64,000 bases of DNA from Pseudomonadota bacterium (GCA_023387735.1 JAEWHP010000020.1:248001-312000); one strand, 5' to 3'. Shown: positions 27,645 to 36,902, counted from the first letter of the stretch. Translations and numbers: made by a program. The notes: generated by a model not told the origin, from the sequence alone.

Positions 27645-29264
27645 ATGCCTGCTGAGAACCTGATCAACGCCCCTGAATTCACCGTCTCGGAACTGTCGTC
27701 CGCGCTGAAGCGGACGGTGGAGGACGCCTATGGCCATGTCCGCGTACGCGGCGAAATCTCCGGCTTTCGCGGGCCGCACTCCTCCGGCCACTGCTATTTC
27801 GCGCTGAAGGACGAGAGCGCCAAGATCGAGGCCGTGATCTGGAAATTCGCCCACGCCCGAATGCGCTTCAAGCCGCAGGAAGGGCTCGAGGTCATCGCCA
27901 CCGGCAAGCTCACGACCTATCCGGGCTCGTCGAAATACCAGATCGTGATCGAGTCGCTCGAACCTGCCGGCATCGGCGCGCTGATGGCGCTGATGGAGGA
28001 GCGGAAAAAAAAGCTCGCGGCCGAGGGCCTGTTCGACGAAGCGCGCAAGCAATTGTTGCCGTGGCTGCCGGAAGTGATCGGCGTCGTCACCTCGCCGACC
28101 GGTGCGGTGATTCGCGACATCCTGCACCGGTTGCAGGACCGCTTTCCCCGCCGCGTGCTGGTGTGGCCGGTCAAGGTACAGGGCGAGGGTTCGGCCGAAC
28201 AGGTTGCCGCCGCCATCCGCGGCTTCAACGCGCTGCCCGAAGGGGGGCGGATTCCGCGACCTGATCTCCTCATCGTCGCGCGCGGCGGCGGCTCGCTGGA
28301 GGATCTGTGGTCGTTCAACGAGGAGATCGTGGTTCGCGCTGCTGCCGAGAGCATGATCCCGCTGATATCAGCCGTCGGCCACGAGACGGATATCACGCTG
28401 ATCGATTTTGCCGCCGACAAGCGCGCGCCGACGCCGACCGCGGCCGCCGAAATGGCGGTCCCGGTGCGCAGCGAGTTGTTCATCGAGGTCGAAAGCCTGG
28501 CGCGGCGCGCCATGATTTGCTGGCAGCGCGGCCAGGAAAGCCGCCGCAATGAACTCCGCGCCGCGGTCCGTGCCCTGCCCGGCGCCGGCGAACTGCTCGC
28601 GATCCCGCGGCAACGGCTCGATCATCTCGGCGCTGCGCTACCCCGCGGGTTGAAGGCGAGTACCCACGCGCACCATCGCCGGTTCTCGCAAGTGAGCGCC
28701 GGGCTGACGCTGAAGGTCCTGCGCGCGCAGGTCGCCCACGCCAACCAGCGCCTCATCGTCTCCGGCGAACGCATCAGGCTTTCCGCCCGTGCGCTGCTGC
28801 GCAATCGCAGGGATCGCTTTGCCGGGCTGGAGGTCAGGCTCAAGGCGTCAAGGCTCTCCAACGCGCAGGCGCAGCGCAACGCCATCGCGCGCGACCACGA
28901 GCGCACGCAACGGCTCGCCGAACGCGCCCGCCGCGCCCTCGCGACGGCGATGCAGCGGCTCGAGGCCCGCGTCACCCACAGCGGTCAACTATTGGCGGCG
29001 CTGTCGTATCGCGGCGTGCTGGCCCGCGGCTTTGCGCTGGTGCGTGACGAACAGGGTCACGCCGTGCACGCCGCGACCGCGATCGGCCCCGGCGCGCACC
29101 TCTCGATCGAATTCGCCGACGGCCGCGTCGGCGCCACCGCAGATGCCGATCGGCCGCCCGCGACCACCGCTCCCTCAAGCCCGTCCAAGACCGAGCCGCG
29201 CGAAAGCAAGACGATCGCAGCCAAGCGCGTGACGAAGCCGGTCGATCAGGGAAGCCTTTTTTAG
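27645..29264 (+). CDS. xseA: Exodeoxyribonuclease VII large subunit
   Basis: 539 residues from the ATG at 27645. The N-terminal OB fold has VRVRGEISGFRGPHSSGHCY, the catalytic core has GVVTSPTGAVIRDI, ARGGGSLEDLWSFNEE and SAVGHETDITLIDFAADKRA, and a long helical region follows. With XseB it degrades single-stranded DNA to oligonucleotides. The C-terminal ~70 residues are Ala/Pro/Lys-rich. xseB is not in the window. Its stop lies 4 bp from the end of the convergent hydrolase gene, with no visible terminator between. Confidence 0.94.
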   Translation: MPAENLINAPEFTVSELSSALKRTVEDAYGHVRVRGEISGFRGPHSSGHCYFALKDESAKIEAVIWKFAHARMRFKPQEGLEVIATGKLTTYPGSSKYQIVIESLEPAGIGALMALMEERKKKLAAEGLFDEARKQLLPWLPEVIGVVTSPTGAVIRDILHRLQDRFPRRVLVWPVKVQGEGSAEQVAAAIRGFNALPEGGRIPRPDLLIVARGGGSLEDLWSFNEEIVVRAAAESMIPLISAVGHETDITLIDFAADKRAPTPTAAAEMAVPVRSELFIEVESLARRAMICWQRGQESRRNELRAAVRALPGAGELLAIPRQRLDHLGAALPRGLKASTHAHHRRFSQVSAGLTLKVLRAQVAHANQRLIVSGERIRLSARALLRNRRDRFAGLEVRLKASRLSNAQAQRNAIARDHERTQRLAERARRALATAMQRLEARVTHSGQLLAALSYRGVLARGFALVRDEQGHAVHAATAIGPGAHLSIEFADGRVGATADADRPPATTAPSSPSKTEPRESKTIAAKRVTKPVDQGSLF

Positions 29265-29268
29265 AGAG

Positions 29269-30102
29269 CTAGCGCGCCAGCCAATCCGCGACGCGCTTCT
29301 GCGCATCGGCTCGCGCCTGTGCATCTGTTCCAATGTGACCGCGTTCGGGCAACGCGGTGTCGGCGCCGGCGATCGCGCGCAGCGGAACACCGGCGCGATC
29401 GAAGTCGTGCGGCGCGGCGGGATAGACCACGATCTGGGTAAATGCACTGCGGCCGCGGGCGCCCTCCACCATCTGGCGGCAGGACTGCGGCGAACTGACG
29501 TCGTCGTTCGCGCCGATCAACAGCAGCGTCGGCACCCGGGTGCTCCAGCCAAGGCCGGAGGAGAGGCGGCAATCCGGGTAGAATGCGATCGCCGAACGGA
29601 AATCCGGCCCGGTGCCGCGCGACAACAACTGCGGACGCACCGCCCACAGCACGGCGCTGGCGCCATTGGCCCACCCGATCAGGCTGATGCGGTCATGCGC
29701 CGCCCAGGGTTGCTGCAGCAGCCACAGCCGCGACGCCTTGATATCGGCCACCCGCTCGCGGCGCGCGTGCACGCGACTTTCGTTGACGCGGCATTGCGGA
29801 CCGAGTTCGCGCGAGCCGTAACTGTCCGGCAGCAACACCGCATGTCCCGTCTTCAGCAGCTGTTGCGCCCAGTCGCGGTAGCGGGCCGGCACCGGTTGCG
29901 AATCTCCGCTCAATCCACCGCAGCCATGCAGCGCGATCACGGTTGGAAACGGCCCGTCGCCGGCGGGCTTGTAGAGCTGCGCATGCAGGGTCAGGCTGGC
30001 CGCGGGGATATCGACCTGGCTCGGCGCCGGCAGCGGCGCGGCATCGGCGCGGCAGGCCGCCGCAAGGAGCGCCAGGAGTAGCGTTGCTGACAGGAGACGC
30101 AT
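29269..30102 (-). CDS. Dienelactone-hydrolase-like secreted protein lacking the nucleophile
   Basis: 277 residues with a signal peptide (MRLLSATLLLALLAAACRAD), alpha/beta-hydrolase fold with the oxyanion segment IALHGCGGLSG. The nucleophile elbow reads LIGWANGASAV: Ala145 stands where Ser or Cys is expected. The acid (IGANDDVSS) and His (YPAAPHDFDRAG) regions remain. Either it is a pseudoenzyme or it uses a different residue. Cys19 could be a lipid site, but the residues before it (AAA) do not fit the lipobox well. The gene is complete, without frameshift. Confidence 0.8.
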   Translation of the reverse strand: MRLLSATLLLALLAAACRADAAPLPAPSQVDIPAASLTLHAQLYKPAGDGPFPTVIALHGCGGLSGDSQPVPARYRDWAQQLLKTGHAVLLPDSYGSRELGPQCRVNESRVHARRERVADIKASRLWLLQQPWAAHDRISLIGWANGASAVLWAVRPQLLSRGTGPDFRSAIAFYPDCRLSSGLGWSTRVPTLLLIGANDDVSSPQSCRQMVEGARGRSAFTQIVVYPAAPHDFDRAGVPLRAIAGADTALPERGHIGTDAQARADAQKRVADWLAR

Positions 30103-30290
30103 CGGTTTCAGCCGAACGGTTATGGCGCTGCAGTGCAGCGGAACTCAAGCTATCATGCAGGCTGTACGGCAAATCATCACAAGTCGGTGGGTTTCCGCAG
30201 CGGACAGCCCCACCTATCTATGATAGATCGAACCCTGGAAAATACACTTAGGCCTTGGTCTTACGGACCGGCCCATCGGAGAGTTTGACG

Positions 30291-30518
30291 GTGCTCAATA
30301 AATTCGGTCCCTCGGGACATGGCGAAGCACAGGTGCAATATCTGGACGGCGATTTCCGCGTGATCTCGCCGGGGACCTATGTGCGCTGCGCCATCACCGA
30401 TGTGCGGATCCCGCTCGACGAGTTGAAGTACTGGAGCGTCGACCTGCAGGAGGCTTATTCAGTGCCCTCCGCCGTGCTGCAGCGGCACTATCCCGGCGCG
30501 CTGAAGGCGAAGGGCTAG
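30291..30518 (+). CDS. DUF2093 domain protein
   Basis: 75 residues from a GTG at 30291. The start LNKFGPSGHGEAQVQYLDGD and the core PGTYVRCAITDVRIPLDELK with YWSVDLQEAY match the small alphaproteobacterial DUF2093 family of unknown function. GGAGAG about 10 nt before the GTG supports this start over the TTG at 30255. It ends 5 bp before the convergent lpxK stop, so it borders the lipid A operon but is transcribed against it. Confidence 0.85.
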   Translation: MLNKFGPSGHGEAQVQYLDGDFRVISPGTYVRCAITDVRIPLDELKYWSVDLQEAYSVPSAVLQRHYPGALKAKG

Positions 30519-30523
30519 CCCCG

Positions 30524-31543
30524 TTAGCCTGCCCTCCTCTCCCGCGCCTTGAACAGCCGATCGGCGACGAACTTGCGTAACAGTGCAGGTTCGTCGAATT
30601 CGAGCGTCACTGCGAACGGTACAACGGGCTGCGCCCAATCCGGCAGGCTGAAGCCCTGCCGCAGCCGCGCCAGATCCTTTTCAGTCGTTACCAGTGTCAG
30701 CCCCTCACGTCTTGCCTCGTCGATCAGAGGGTCAATCTCGGCTCGCGAGTAGGGATGATGATCGGCGAACGCGCGCTCGCGAACGACGTCGATGCCGCAG
30801 GCGCGCAGCGTGGCAAAGAATCGTGCGGGATCGCCGATGCCGGCAAACGCCAGCACGCGCTGGTCGCGAAGCGAGGCCACCTGCGTCGCATCCGGCTTCA
30901 GATGCGCGTGCAGCACCGGCTTGCCCTGCCCGGCAATCGCGGCCGCTACCGGTGCTGCGGCATCGCCGTTACCGACAATGATCAGCGCATCGGTACGCGC
31001 CAGTTGCGGCTGCAGCGGCGCACGCAGCGGGCCCGCGGGAAACACCTCGCCGTTGCCGATCCCGCGGCCGGCATCGATCACGATCAGGGACGCGTCCTTG
31101 ACGACCGCGGGCGACTGGAAGCCGTCGTCCATCACGATCACCGTGGCACCTTGCGCACGCACCAGCGGAACACCCTCGGCGCGCTTGCGCGCCACGACAA
31201 CCGGCAGATGGGCAGCCATCATCAGCGGCTCGTCGCCGATGTCGGAGGCCGCGTGACGCCCGGGATCGACCCGGACCGGCCCGCGCAGTCTTCCGCCATA
31301 GCCGCGGCTCAGCACGACCGGCGTCTCGCCTAGTTCGCGCAACAGCTTTGCAAGCGCCAGCACGGTCGGCGTCTTGCCGGCACCGCCGACATGGTAGTTG
31401 CCGACGCAGAGCACGGGAATGCCGGCATGCAGGCCCCTGCGCTGCAGGCGCCTCGCCGCGATGGCGCCATAGAGCGCGCCGATGGGTCTCAGGAGATGCG
31501 AGTTCAGCGAAGCCGGGCCGTGCCAGAAGCCCGGCTCACGCAT
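30524..31543 (-). CDS. lpxK: Tetraacyldisaccharide 4'-kinase
   Basis: 339 residues. It phosphorylates the 4' position of the lipid A disaccharide at the inner membrane. The P-loop is GNYHVGGAGKTPT and the second conserved region is VVLSRGYGG; the acid-containing VIVMDDGFQSP is also typical. The ATG at 31543 overlaps the end of waaA by 8 bp. It is the last gene of the six-gene minus-strand cluster that starts with pmbA. Confidence 0.95.
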   Translation of the reverse strand: MREPGFWHGPASLNSHLLRPIGALYGAIAARRLQRRGLHAGIPVLCVGNYHVGGAGKTPTVLALAKLLRELGETPVVLSRGYGGRLRGPVRVDPGRHAASDIGDEPLMMAAHLPVVVARKRAEGVPLVRAQGATVIVMDDGFQSPAVVKDASLIVIDAGRGIGNGEVFPAGPLRAPLQPQLARTDALIIVGNGDAAAPVAAAIAGQGKPVLHAHLKPDATQVASLRDQRVLAFAGIGDPARFFATLRACGIDVVRERAFADHHPYSRAEIDPLIDEARREGLTLVTTEKDLARLRQGFSLPDWAQPVVPFAVTLEFDEPALLRKFVADRLFKARERRAG

Positions 31544-32840
31544 TGGGGCTTCTCGTCTCGAGCCGCACCTGCAGCAGATAGGGCTCGAGTGCCGTGAGCG
31601 TTCGCTCCAGCGCGCCGCCGAGTTGCCCGACCACGCGCTCGGACGCCACGAGCATGGCGTCGCGCGCCCTGGGATCGTTGAGCAATTGTCCGATCTGCTT
31701 GACCAGCATTTCCTGCGTGTCGGCCCGCCGCGCGCCGCGCGCGGAATCGAGGGCCTCATAGACGTCGGCGAAATTGAACACGTGCGGACCGTGCACGATC
31801 GACGCGCCGAGCTTGATCGCCTCGATCGGATTCTGTCCGCCATGCTCGACCAGCGATCCGCCCATGAACACGATCGGCGCCAGCCGGTAGAACAACCCCA
31901 GTTCGCCCATGGTGTCGGCGACATAGATATCGGTCGTCGCGGTCGGCAGATCCTCGTGCGAGCGGAGCGTCGCGTTGAGACCGCTCGCCGCGATCATGTG
32001 CGCGATGGCTTCGCCGCGATCGGGATGCCGCGGCACGATCACGGTCAGCAGCCTCGGAAAGTATCTCGCCAGCGTCCGGTGGGTTTCGGTCAGGATCTCC
32101 TCCTCGCCGGGATGCGTGGAGGCCGCGACCACGACGGGGCGGCCGCGCGTCATCGCCATCAGCGAATCCAGCTTGTCGCTGTCGGCCGGCGGCGCGGGGA
32201 CGTCGAGCTTCAGGTTCCCGGTCACGACCACGTTGCGGCTGCCCAGCGTCGCAAAGCGCTCGGCATCGGTCCGCGATTGCGCCAGGCATACGTCGAAGCG
32301 GCCGAGCAGCGCCGAGATCGTGCCGGACATCCGGCGCCAGCGCGGGAACGAACGCTGCGACATCCGGCCGTTGATCAGCACCATCGGCAGCCGCCGCGCG
32401 GCGCTCGACAGGATCAGGTTCGGCCACAGGTCCGACTCGATGAACAGCGCCAGCGAGGGCCGCCAGTGATCGAGGAACCGCTTGACGTAGCGCGGCGAGT
32501 CGTAGGGCACGTATTGATGGATGACGTCAGGCGGGAACCGCCTTGCCACAATCGCCGCCGACGTTACCGTGCCCGAGGTGATGAGAATGCGCAGGTTCAG
32601 CGCCCGCAGCCGCTCGATCAGCGCCGCCGCCGCCAGCACCTCGCCGACACTGGCGCCATGAATCCACACCAGCGGCCCGTTGGGCCTGATGTCGGCGCTC
32701 AGCCCGCGGCGCTCGCCGACGCGCGCGGGATCTTCCTTTCCTGATTTCAACCTGCGATTGATGACGGCGATCGACAGCGGAACCATCGCAGACGACAGGC
32801 TCCGGTAGACGCGCAACGTCATCGGCAGTGCATCAGCCAA
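31536..32840 (-). CDS. waaA: 3-deoxy-D-manno-octulosonic acid transferase
   Basis: 434 residues, GT30 family. It adds Kdo from CMP-Kdo to lipid IVA at the cytoplasmic face of the inner membrane. The N-terminal half has the GPLVWIHGASVGE motif with the catalytic Glu region, and the C-terminal half the nucleotide-sugar site (PIVFMGGSLVEHGGQNPIE). A membrane-associated N-terminus is normal. It overlaps the DUF374 gene by 8 bp and lpxK by 8 bp. Confidence 0.95.
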   Translation of the reverse strand: MADALPMTLRVYRSLSSAMVPLSIAVINRRLKSGKEDPARVGERRGLSADIRPNGPLVWIHGASVGEVLAAAALIERLRALNLRILITSGTVTSAAIVARRFPPDVIHQYVPYDSPRYVKRFLDHWRPSLALFIESDLWPNLILSSAARRLPMVLINGRMSQRSFPRWRRMSGTISALLGRFDVCLAQSRTDAERFATLGSRNVVVTGNLKLDVPAPPADSDKLDSLMAMTRGRPVVVAASTHPGEEEILTETHRTLARYFPRLLTVIVPRHPDRGEAIAHMIAASGLNATLRSHEDLPTATTDIYVADTMGELGLFYRLAPIVFMGGSLVEHGGQNPIEAIKLGASIVHGPHVFNFADVYEALDSARGARRADTQEMLVKQIGQLLNDPRARDAMLVASERVVGQLGGALERTLTALEPYLLQVRLETRSPNA

Positions 32841-33549
32841 GTGCGGCCTCCGGACGCCCGACCGCCGCGTAGGCGCGACGAGTCGCTTCGTTCAGCAAAG
32901 CTTCTACCTGAAGGCGCAGCTTTTCCATAGTCTCGGCGTCGGCATCCGGCGGCACGTGTACCGACTCAATGCCTACCACGGCACCGCGCCCGAACGGCAA
33001 ATTGATCGTCGTGGAGTCCCAGTTTTTCAACCTGATAAAGCGGCTGGTGACCATCGCGAACGGCATGATCGGCCGCCCCGACTCCCGCGCCAGCATGATG
33101 ACGCCGAGCCCCACCACCCGTGCGCGCTTCGGCACGTCGGCGGTGGTCGCGACGTTCCACTTGTCTTCCAGCGCCTGCAGCATTTCCCTGAAGGCACCGA
33201 CGCCGCCCTTGCGGTGGAACGCGCCGCCATGATCGCCGGAGCCCCTGATCGTTCCGATGCCGAGCCGCTCGGCGGCGATGGCGTTGAACTCGCCATCGCG
33301 ATGCCGCGAAATCAGGACCTTGGCGCGGTGGATATCCTTGTTCTTCTTGATGAACGGCGTCATCAAATGCTGGCCGTGCCAGAATGCGAAGATCGCCGGC
33401 ATCTCCGGCTCGACGATGTCGTAGATGTCGGCCGGCTCGTAGACGAAGCGGTTGGTCAGCCAGACCAGCCGCAAATATTCGGCCGCAAGCAAACCGAGCG
33501 CGCGCTGGACCCAGTTGCTGCGCAGCAAATCGCGAATGATTCGTTTCAA
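32833..33549 (-). CDS. DUF374-type lysophospholipid acyltransferase-like protein
   Basis: 238 residues. An N-terminal hydrophobic segment is followed by the DUF374 signature regions IFAFWHGQHLMTPF, LISRHRDGEF and IRGSGDHGGA. The family is related to LPLAT acyltransferases. Its place between DUF4170 and waaA suggests an acyl transfer in lipid A or Kdo-lipid A assembly, for instance addition of a long acyl chain, but this is inference from context. Overlaps on both sides (4 bp with DUF4170, 8 bp with waaA) show tight translational coupling. Confidence 0.85.
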   Translation of the reverse strand: MKRIIRDLLRSNWVQRALGLLAAEYLRLVWLTNRFVYEPADIYDIVEPEMPAIFAFWHGQHLMTPFIKKNKDIHRAKVLISRHRDGEFNAIAAERLGIGTIRGSGDHGGAFHRKGGVGAFREMLQALEDKWNVATTADVPKRARVVGLGVIMLARESGRPIMPFAMVTSRFIRLKNWDSTTINLPFGRGAVVGIESVHVPPDADAETMEKLRLQVEALLNEATRRAYAAVGRPEAALG

Positions 33550-33794
33550 CTGGAGGGCTTCGTCTCTTGACCCGGATCGAGCAGCCGGTGGAGGTGAACC
33601 ACGAAGTAACGCATGTGGGCGTTGTCCACGGTCTGCTGCGCCTTCGCCTTCCAGGCCGCGTGCGCGGAAGCATAGTTGGGAAACACGCCGACGATGTCGA
33701 CCTGGTCGAGGTCCTTGAACGTGATGTGCTCGAGATCGGTCAGTTCGCCGCCGATGACGAGATGCAGCAATTGCGGCTGGGCACTATCTGGCAT
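33546..33794 (-). CDS. DUF4170 domain protein
   Basis: 82 residues: LLHLVIGGELTDL, a mid section with VGVFPNYASAHAAWKAKAQQ and the end MRYFVVHLHRLLDP match DUF4170, a small family of unknown function next to lipid A genes in Rhizobiales. It looks like a soluble alpha/beta protein. It overlaps the DUF374 gene by 4 bp and follows cysQ after 105 bp. Confidence 0.85.
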   Translation of the reverse strand: MPDSAQPQLLHLVIGGELTDLEHITFKDLDQVDIVGVFPNYASAHAAWKAKAQQTVDNAHMRYFVVHLHRLLDPGQETKPSS

Positions 33795-33899
33795 GATGAT
33801 TCTTTCCTAACGAGGTGCCCGGCAAGTCATGAAGGCAAGCAAGATTGGTGCCGCGTATCGATTGAGCGTGGGACGATTGGCCGCGCGGCTTCGGACCGT

Positions 33900-34709
33900 T
33901 CAGGGCAACGGGCGATCCCGGAAATGCTCGACAATGCGCGCATGACGATCGCGTCCCGCTGCTACCAACACCCCGTGCACCACCTCCCGGCGATTATACT
34001 CAATCGCATCCCCCGAGAGCGCGGTCATTCTACCATTGGCTTCCTGCACGATCAAATTCGCTGCGGCAAGATCCCAGTCTCGGCTCTGGCCGCCCGCAAA
34101 CGCGGCATCGAGGCGGCCATCCGCCACCAGACACAACCGAAGCGCCAGCGATCCGATTCGCGGATGCAGCGTGATTTCATCCATTGACGGGCTGAGCCGC
34201 TGCACCAGCGGCTTTGGGCCTGCCATGCGGGAAAAATCGAGTTCGGTCCCCGCAGCCGCACGCACCGGCCGCGCATTGAGCGTGGTGCCCTGCCCGCGCA
34301 TCGCGAAGAAGAATTCGTCGGTGGCGGGAGCGAATACCGCCGCCAGCACCGGCGTCGAGCCGGCGACCAGCGCCACACTGACGCACCAGTCTTCGCGCCC
34401 GGCGAGGTAGGCGCGGGTACCATCGATCGGATCGACGATCCAGACCAGCGGCGCGCGAAGGCGCGCGTGGTAATCCGCGCTTTCCTCCGACAGCCAGCCA
34501 TAATCCGGCGTGGCCGAGCGCAATCTTTTTTCCACCAGGTCGTTGACGGCGATGTCGGCCTCGGAGACCGGCGAGGAAGCGCCCTTGGTCCAGTTCTTCA
34601 GTTCGGTACGAAACAGCGACAACGCCAGCGCGCCGGCTTCCCGCACCGTATCCGTCAGCAGCGCGGCATCGCGCGCCACGATCCTGTCGGCCGTATCAGC
34701 GTCCGCCAA
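33900..34709 (-). CDS. cysQ: 3'(2'),5'-bisphosphate nucleotidase family (CysQ / inositol monophosphatase fold)
   Basis: 269 residues. The metal-binding motifs are WLSEESAD, WIVDPIDGTRAY and DWDLAAANLIVQEA. CysQ removes phosphate from PAP, a product of sulfate assimilation; some family members act on inositol or other sugar phosphates. It overlaps pmbA by 14 bp. In this lipid A gene neighbourhood a sugar-phosphate role is possible, but the sequence does not decide. Confidence 0.85.
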   Translation of the reverse strand: MADADTADRIVARDAALLTDTVREAGALALSLFRTELKNWTKGASSPVSEADIAVNDLVEKRLRSATPDYGWLSEESADYHARLRAPLVWIVDPIDGTRAYLAGREDWCVSVALVAGSTPVLAAVFAPATDEFFFAMRGQGTTLNARPVRAAAGTELDFSRMAGPKPLVQRLSPSMDEITLHPRIGSLALRLCLVADGRLDAAFAGGQSRDWDLAAANLIVQEANGRMTALSGDAIEYNRREVVHGVLVAAGRDRHARIVEHFRDRPLP

Positions 34710-36090
34710 GCGTCAGGCCCTCGATCCGCAGCGTCGGCGCGTTGATCCCGTAGCGGAACTCCAGGTCGTTGGCCGCGACCAGCGACTTGAACATCGGCAG
34801 CAGATGGCCTGCGATCGTGACCTCGCTGACGGGATAGGTGATCTCGCCGTTCTCGATCCAGAAGCCGGACGCGCCGCGGCTGTAATCGCCGGTCACGCCG
34901 TTGACTCCCGAGCCGATCAGGTCGGTGACGTAGAAGCCCTGCTTGATATCAGCGATCAGTTCCTTCGGCGTCATCGCGCCTGGTTCGAGGTGCAGGTTGT
35001 ACGATCCCGGCGACGGCGAGGACGAGACGCCGCGATGGGCATGTCCGGTCGTGGTCAGGCCGAGTTCGCGCGCGGTGGCGCAATCCAGCAGCCACGTGGT
35101 CAGCACGCCCTCGTCGATGAGCGCGATCTTCTTCACCCGCACGCCCTCGGCGTCGAAGGTCTGCGAGCGCAGCCCGCGCACCCGCAAGGGATCGTCGATG
35201 ATGCGGATGTCCTTTGAGAACAGTTGCTCGCCCATCCGGTCCTTCAGGAAGCTGGTCTTGCGCGCGATAGAAGCGCCGTTGATGGCCCCGACGAGATGAC
35301 CGACCAGCGACGCCGATACCCGGGGATCGTACACGACCGGCACCTTGCAGGTCTCGACCTTGCGCGGATTGGCGCGGGCCACGGCGCGTTCGCCCGCACT
35401 GCGGCCGACGCTGTCGGGCGAGGCGAGGTCGGAGGCGTGCGGCGCGGAAGTGAAATCGTAGTCACGCTCCATGCCGATGCCCTCGCCGGAGATCGCGGTC
35501 GCCGAGATGCCATGGCTGGAACGCAAATAGGAACCATGGAAGCCGGTGGAGGTGACCAGCACCATGCCGCCGATCCCGCTGGAGGCGGAGGCGCCGCCCG
35601 ATTTCGCCACGCCCTTGACGGCCAGTGCCGCGGCTTCGGCCTCACAGGCACGACGCTCCAGTTCGGACGTCGAAGGAACCGTCCGGTCGAGCAGATCGAG
35701 ATCGGCGAACTCGCGCGCCAGCAGCGACGGATCGGCAAGACCGACATATTTATCGTCGGGCGCAACACGGGCCATCGCCACTGCGCGCTCGGCAAGCCTC
35801 GCAACGCCGTCGCCCGAAACATCGTTGGTCGATACCACCGCCTGGCGTTGCCCGACCAGCACGCGCAATCCGACATCGTCTCCCTCGGAGCGCTCGGATT
35901 CCTCGACGCGGCCTTCGCGAACTTCGACGCCCTGCGAAACCCCGCGCACCGCGACCGCGTCGGCTGCGTCCGCGCCGGCGCGCTTTGCAGCCTCGACCAG
36001 CCGCAGCGCCAGCGTCGACAGCGCCGATTGATCGAACAGGTCGGAGGTCTCTTTAGACAGCAGCGAAGCTGCGGATGGTGAAGAGTTCAC
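34696..36090 (-). CDS. pmbA: TldD/PmbA family protein (PmbA type)
   Basis: 464 residues from a GTG at 36090, preferred over the ATG at 36108 because AGGGA lies 8 nt before the GTG and nothing suitable precedes the ATG. Hallmarks of the PmbA half of the TldD/PmbA metalloprotease pair are GVSQGVEVREGRVEESERSE, VPVVYDPRVSASLVGH, GSYNLHLEPG and the C-terminal GASGFWIENGEITYPVSEVT. It lacks the HExxxH of TldD. With TldD it matures ribosomal peptides and degrades CcdA-type antitoxins. tldD is not in the window. It heads the operon leading to waaA and lpxK. Confidence 0.88.
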   Translation of the reverse strand: MNSSPSAASLLSKETSDLFDQSALSTLALRLVEAAKRAGADAADAVAVRGVSQGVEVREGRVEESERSEGDDVGLRVLVGQRQAVVSTNDVSGDGVARLAERAVAMARVAPDDKYVGLADPSLLAREFADLDLLDRTVPSTSELERRACEAEAAALAVKGVAKSGGASASSGIGGMVLVTSTGFHGSYLRSSHGISATAISGEGIGMERDYDFTSAPHASDLASPDSVGRSAGERAVARANPRKVETCKVPVVYDPRVSASLVGHLVGAINGASIARKTSFLKDRMGEQLFSKDIRIIDDPLRVRGLRSQTFDAEGVRVKKIALIDEGVLTTWLLDCATARELGLTTTGHAHRGVSSSPSPGSYNLHLEPGAMTPKELIADIKQGFYVTDLIGSGVNGVTGDYSRGASGFWIENGEITYPVSEVTIAGHLLPMFKSLVAANDLEFRYGINAPTLRIEGLTLGGR

Positions 36091-36213
36091 AAACAAAATC
36101 CCTGACATTGTAGAGGGCTGGGACGCAAATCCGAAGAATCAGCAGATGTGCCTGATTCACAGGGAGTTCAAGCATTTTGGCGCGCCGAATACCAAACAAT
36201 TTCGGCATTTCCG

Positions 36214-36256
36214 CAAGGTCTCGTCAATCATGTGCGCCAAGGTCTTGTCAATCATG
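36214..36256. promoter_or_regulatory. Two direct repeats upstream of the DUF6101 gene
   Basis: CAAGGTCTCGTCAATCATG (36214-36232) and CAAGGTCTTGTCAATCATG (36238-36256) are 18 of 19 identical with a 24-bp period. They lie in the divergent region between pmbA and the DUF6101 gene. A regulator binding array or a small duplication is possible; no known operator is recognised. Confidence 0.55.
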
Positions 36257-36377
36257 CTTCCAGAGTCCGGACGGGTGACATCTCCTTAACCAGGCTTCTT
36301 AAGGCGAAACGGAAATCGGCCGGCTAAGGTCTCGCGTATCGACCGGGAACACAATCCTGGCGGGGGAGACTACAGCC

Positions 36378-36902
36378 GTGAGGCGTCAAACATCAACAAG
36401 CGGGAGCAATCCCGCCGGGTCGAGCCGCGCGCTGCGGCTCGACCCCCTTTCCCTTCCGCTCAGCTTCCAGGCGCACGACACCCGTGCGGACGGCGGCGTG
36501 CGCAGGATCGAACTTCATCGCGAACGCGTCATTCTGCACCGTGCCCTCCAGGGCATGCAGATGGCCGTCAACATCCGCGTCCGCGACTTTCTCGGTGTCG
36601 CGCTGCGCGGCCTCGACGACGCGCAGACCGTGGTGCTGGTGCATCGCGATCCGTCGCTCTCCATTCCCCTGTGCGTGAGCTCCGACCGCGAGGAGACTAT
36701 TTCCGCGTGGCTGAAGTGGAGCGACATCTTCGCGCTTCCGCAATTGATGGAAGACCTTCCGCGCGAACCGGCCGCCCGCCGCCGCCGCCACAACGCCATC
36801 CGCGCCCGCCGCCCGAAATTCCTGGTGCGCCGCCGCCCCGGCGATCTGCTCAATCCGGCGAACGTGCATCAGGGCGAACGCGAGATCATCGCGCGGGATT
36901 AG
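36378..36902 (+). CDS. DUF6101 family protein
   Basis: 174 residues from a GTG at 36378, with GGGGGAG about 9 nt upstream. It starts MRRQTSTSGSNPAGSSRALR and ends in a basic stretch (RRRRHNAIRARRPKFLVRRR) before GEREIIARD. I know it as a Bradyrhizobium-type family of unknown function. The middle (VILHRALQGMQMAVNIRVRD) predicts mixed alpha/beta. No neighbour suggests a role. Confidence 0.8.
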   Translation: MRRQTSTSGSNPAGSSRALRLDPLSLPLSFQAHDTRADGGVRRIELHRERVILHRALQGMQMAVNIRVRDFLGVALRGLDDAQTVVLVHRDPSLSIPLCVSSDREETISAWLKWSDIFALPQLMEDLPREPAARRRRHNAIRARRPKFLVRRRPGDLLNPANVHQGEREIIARD

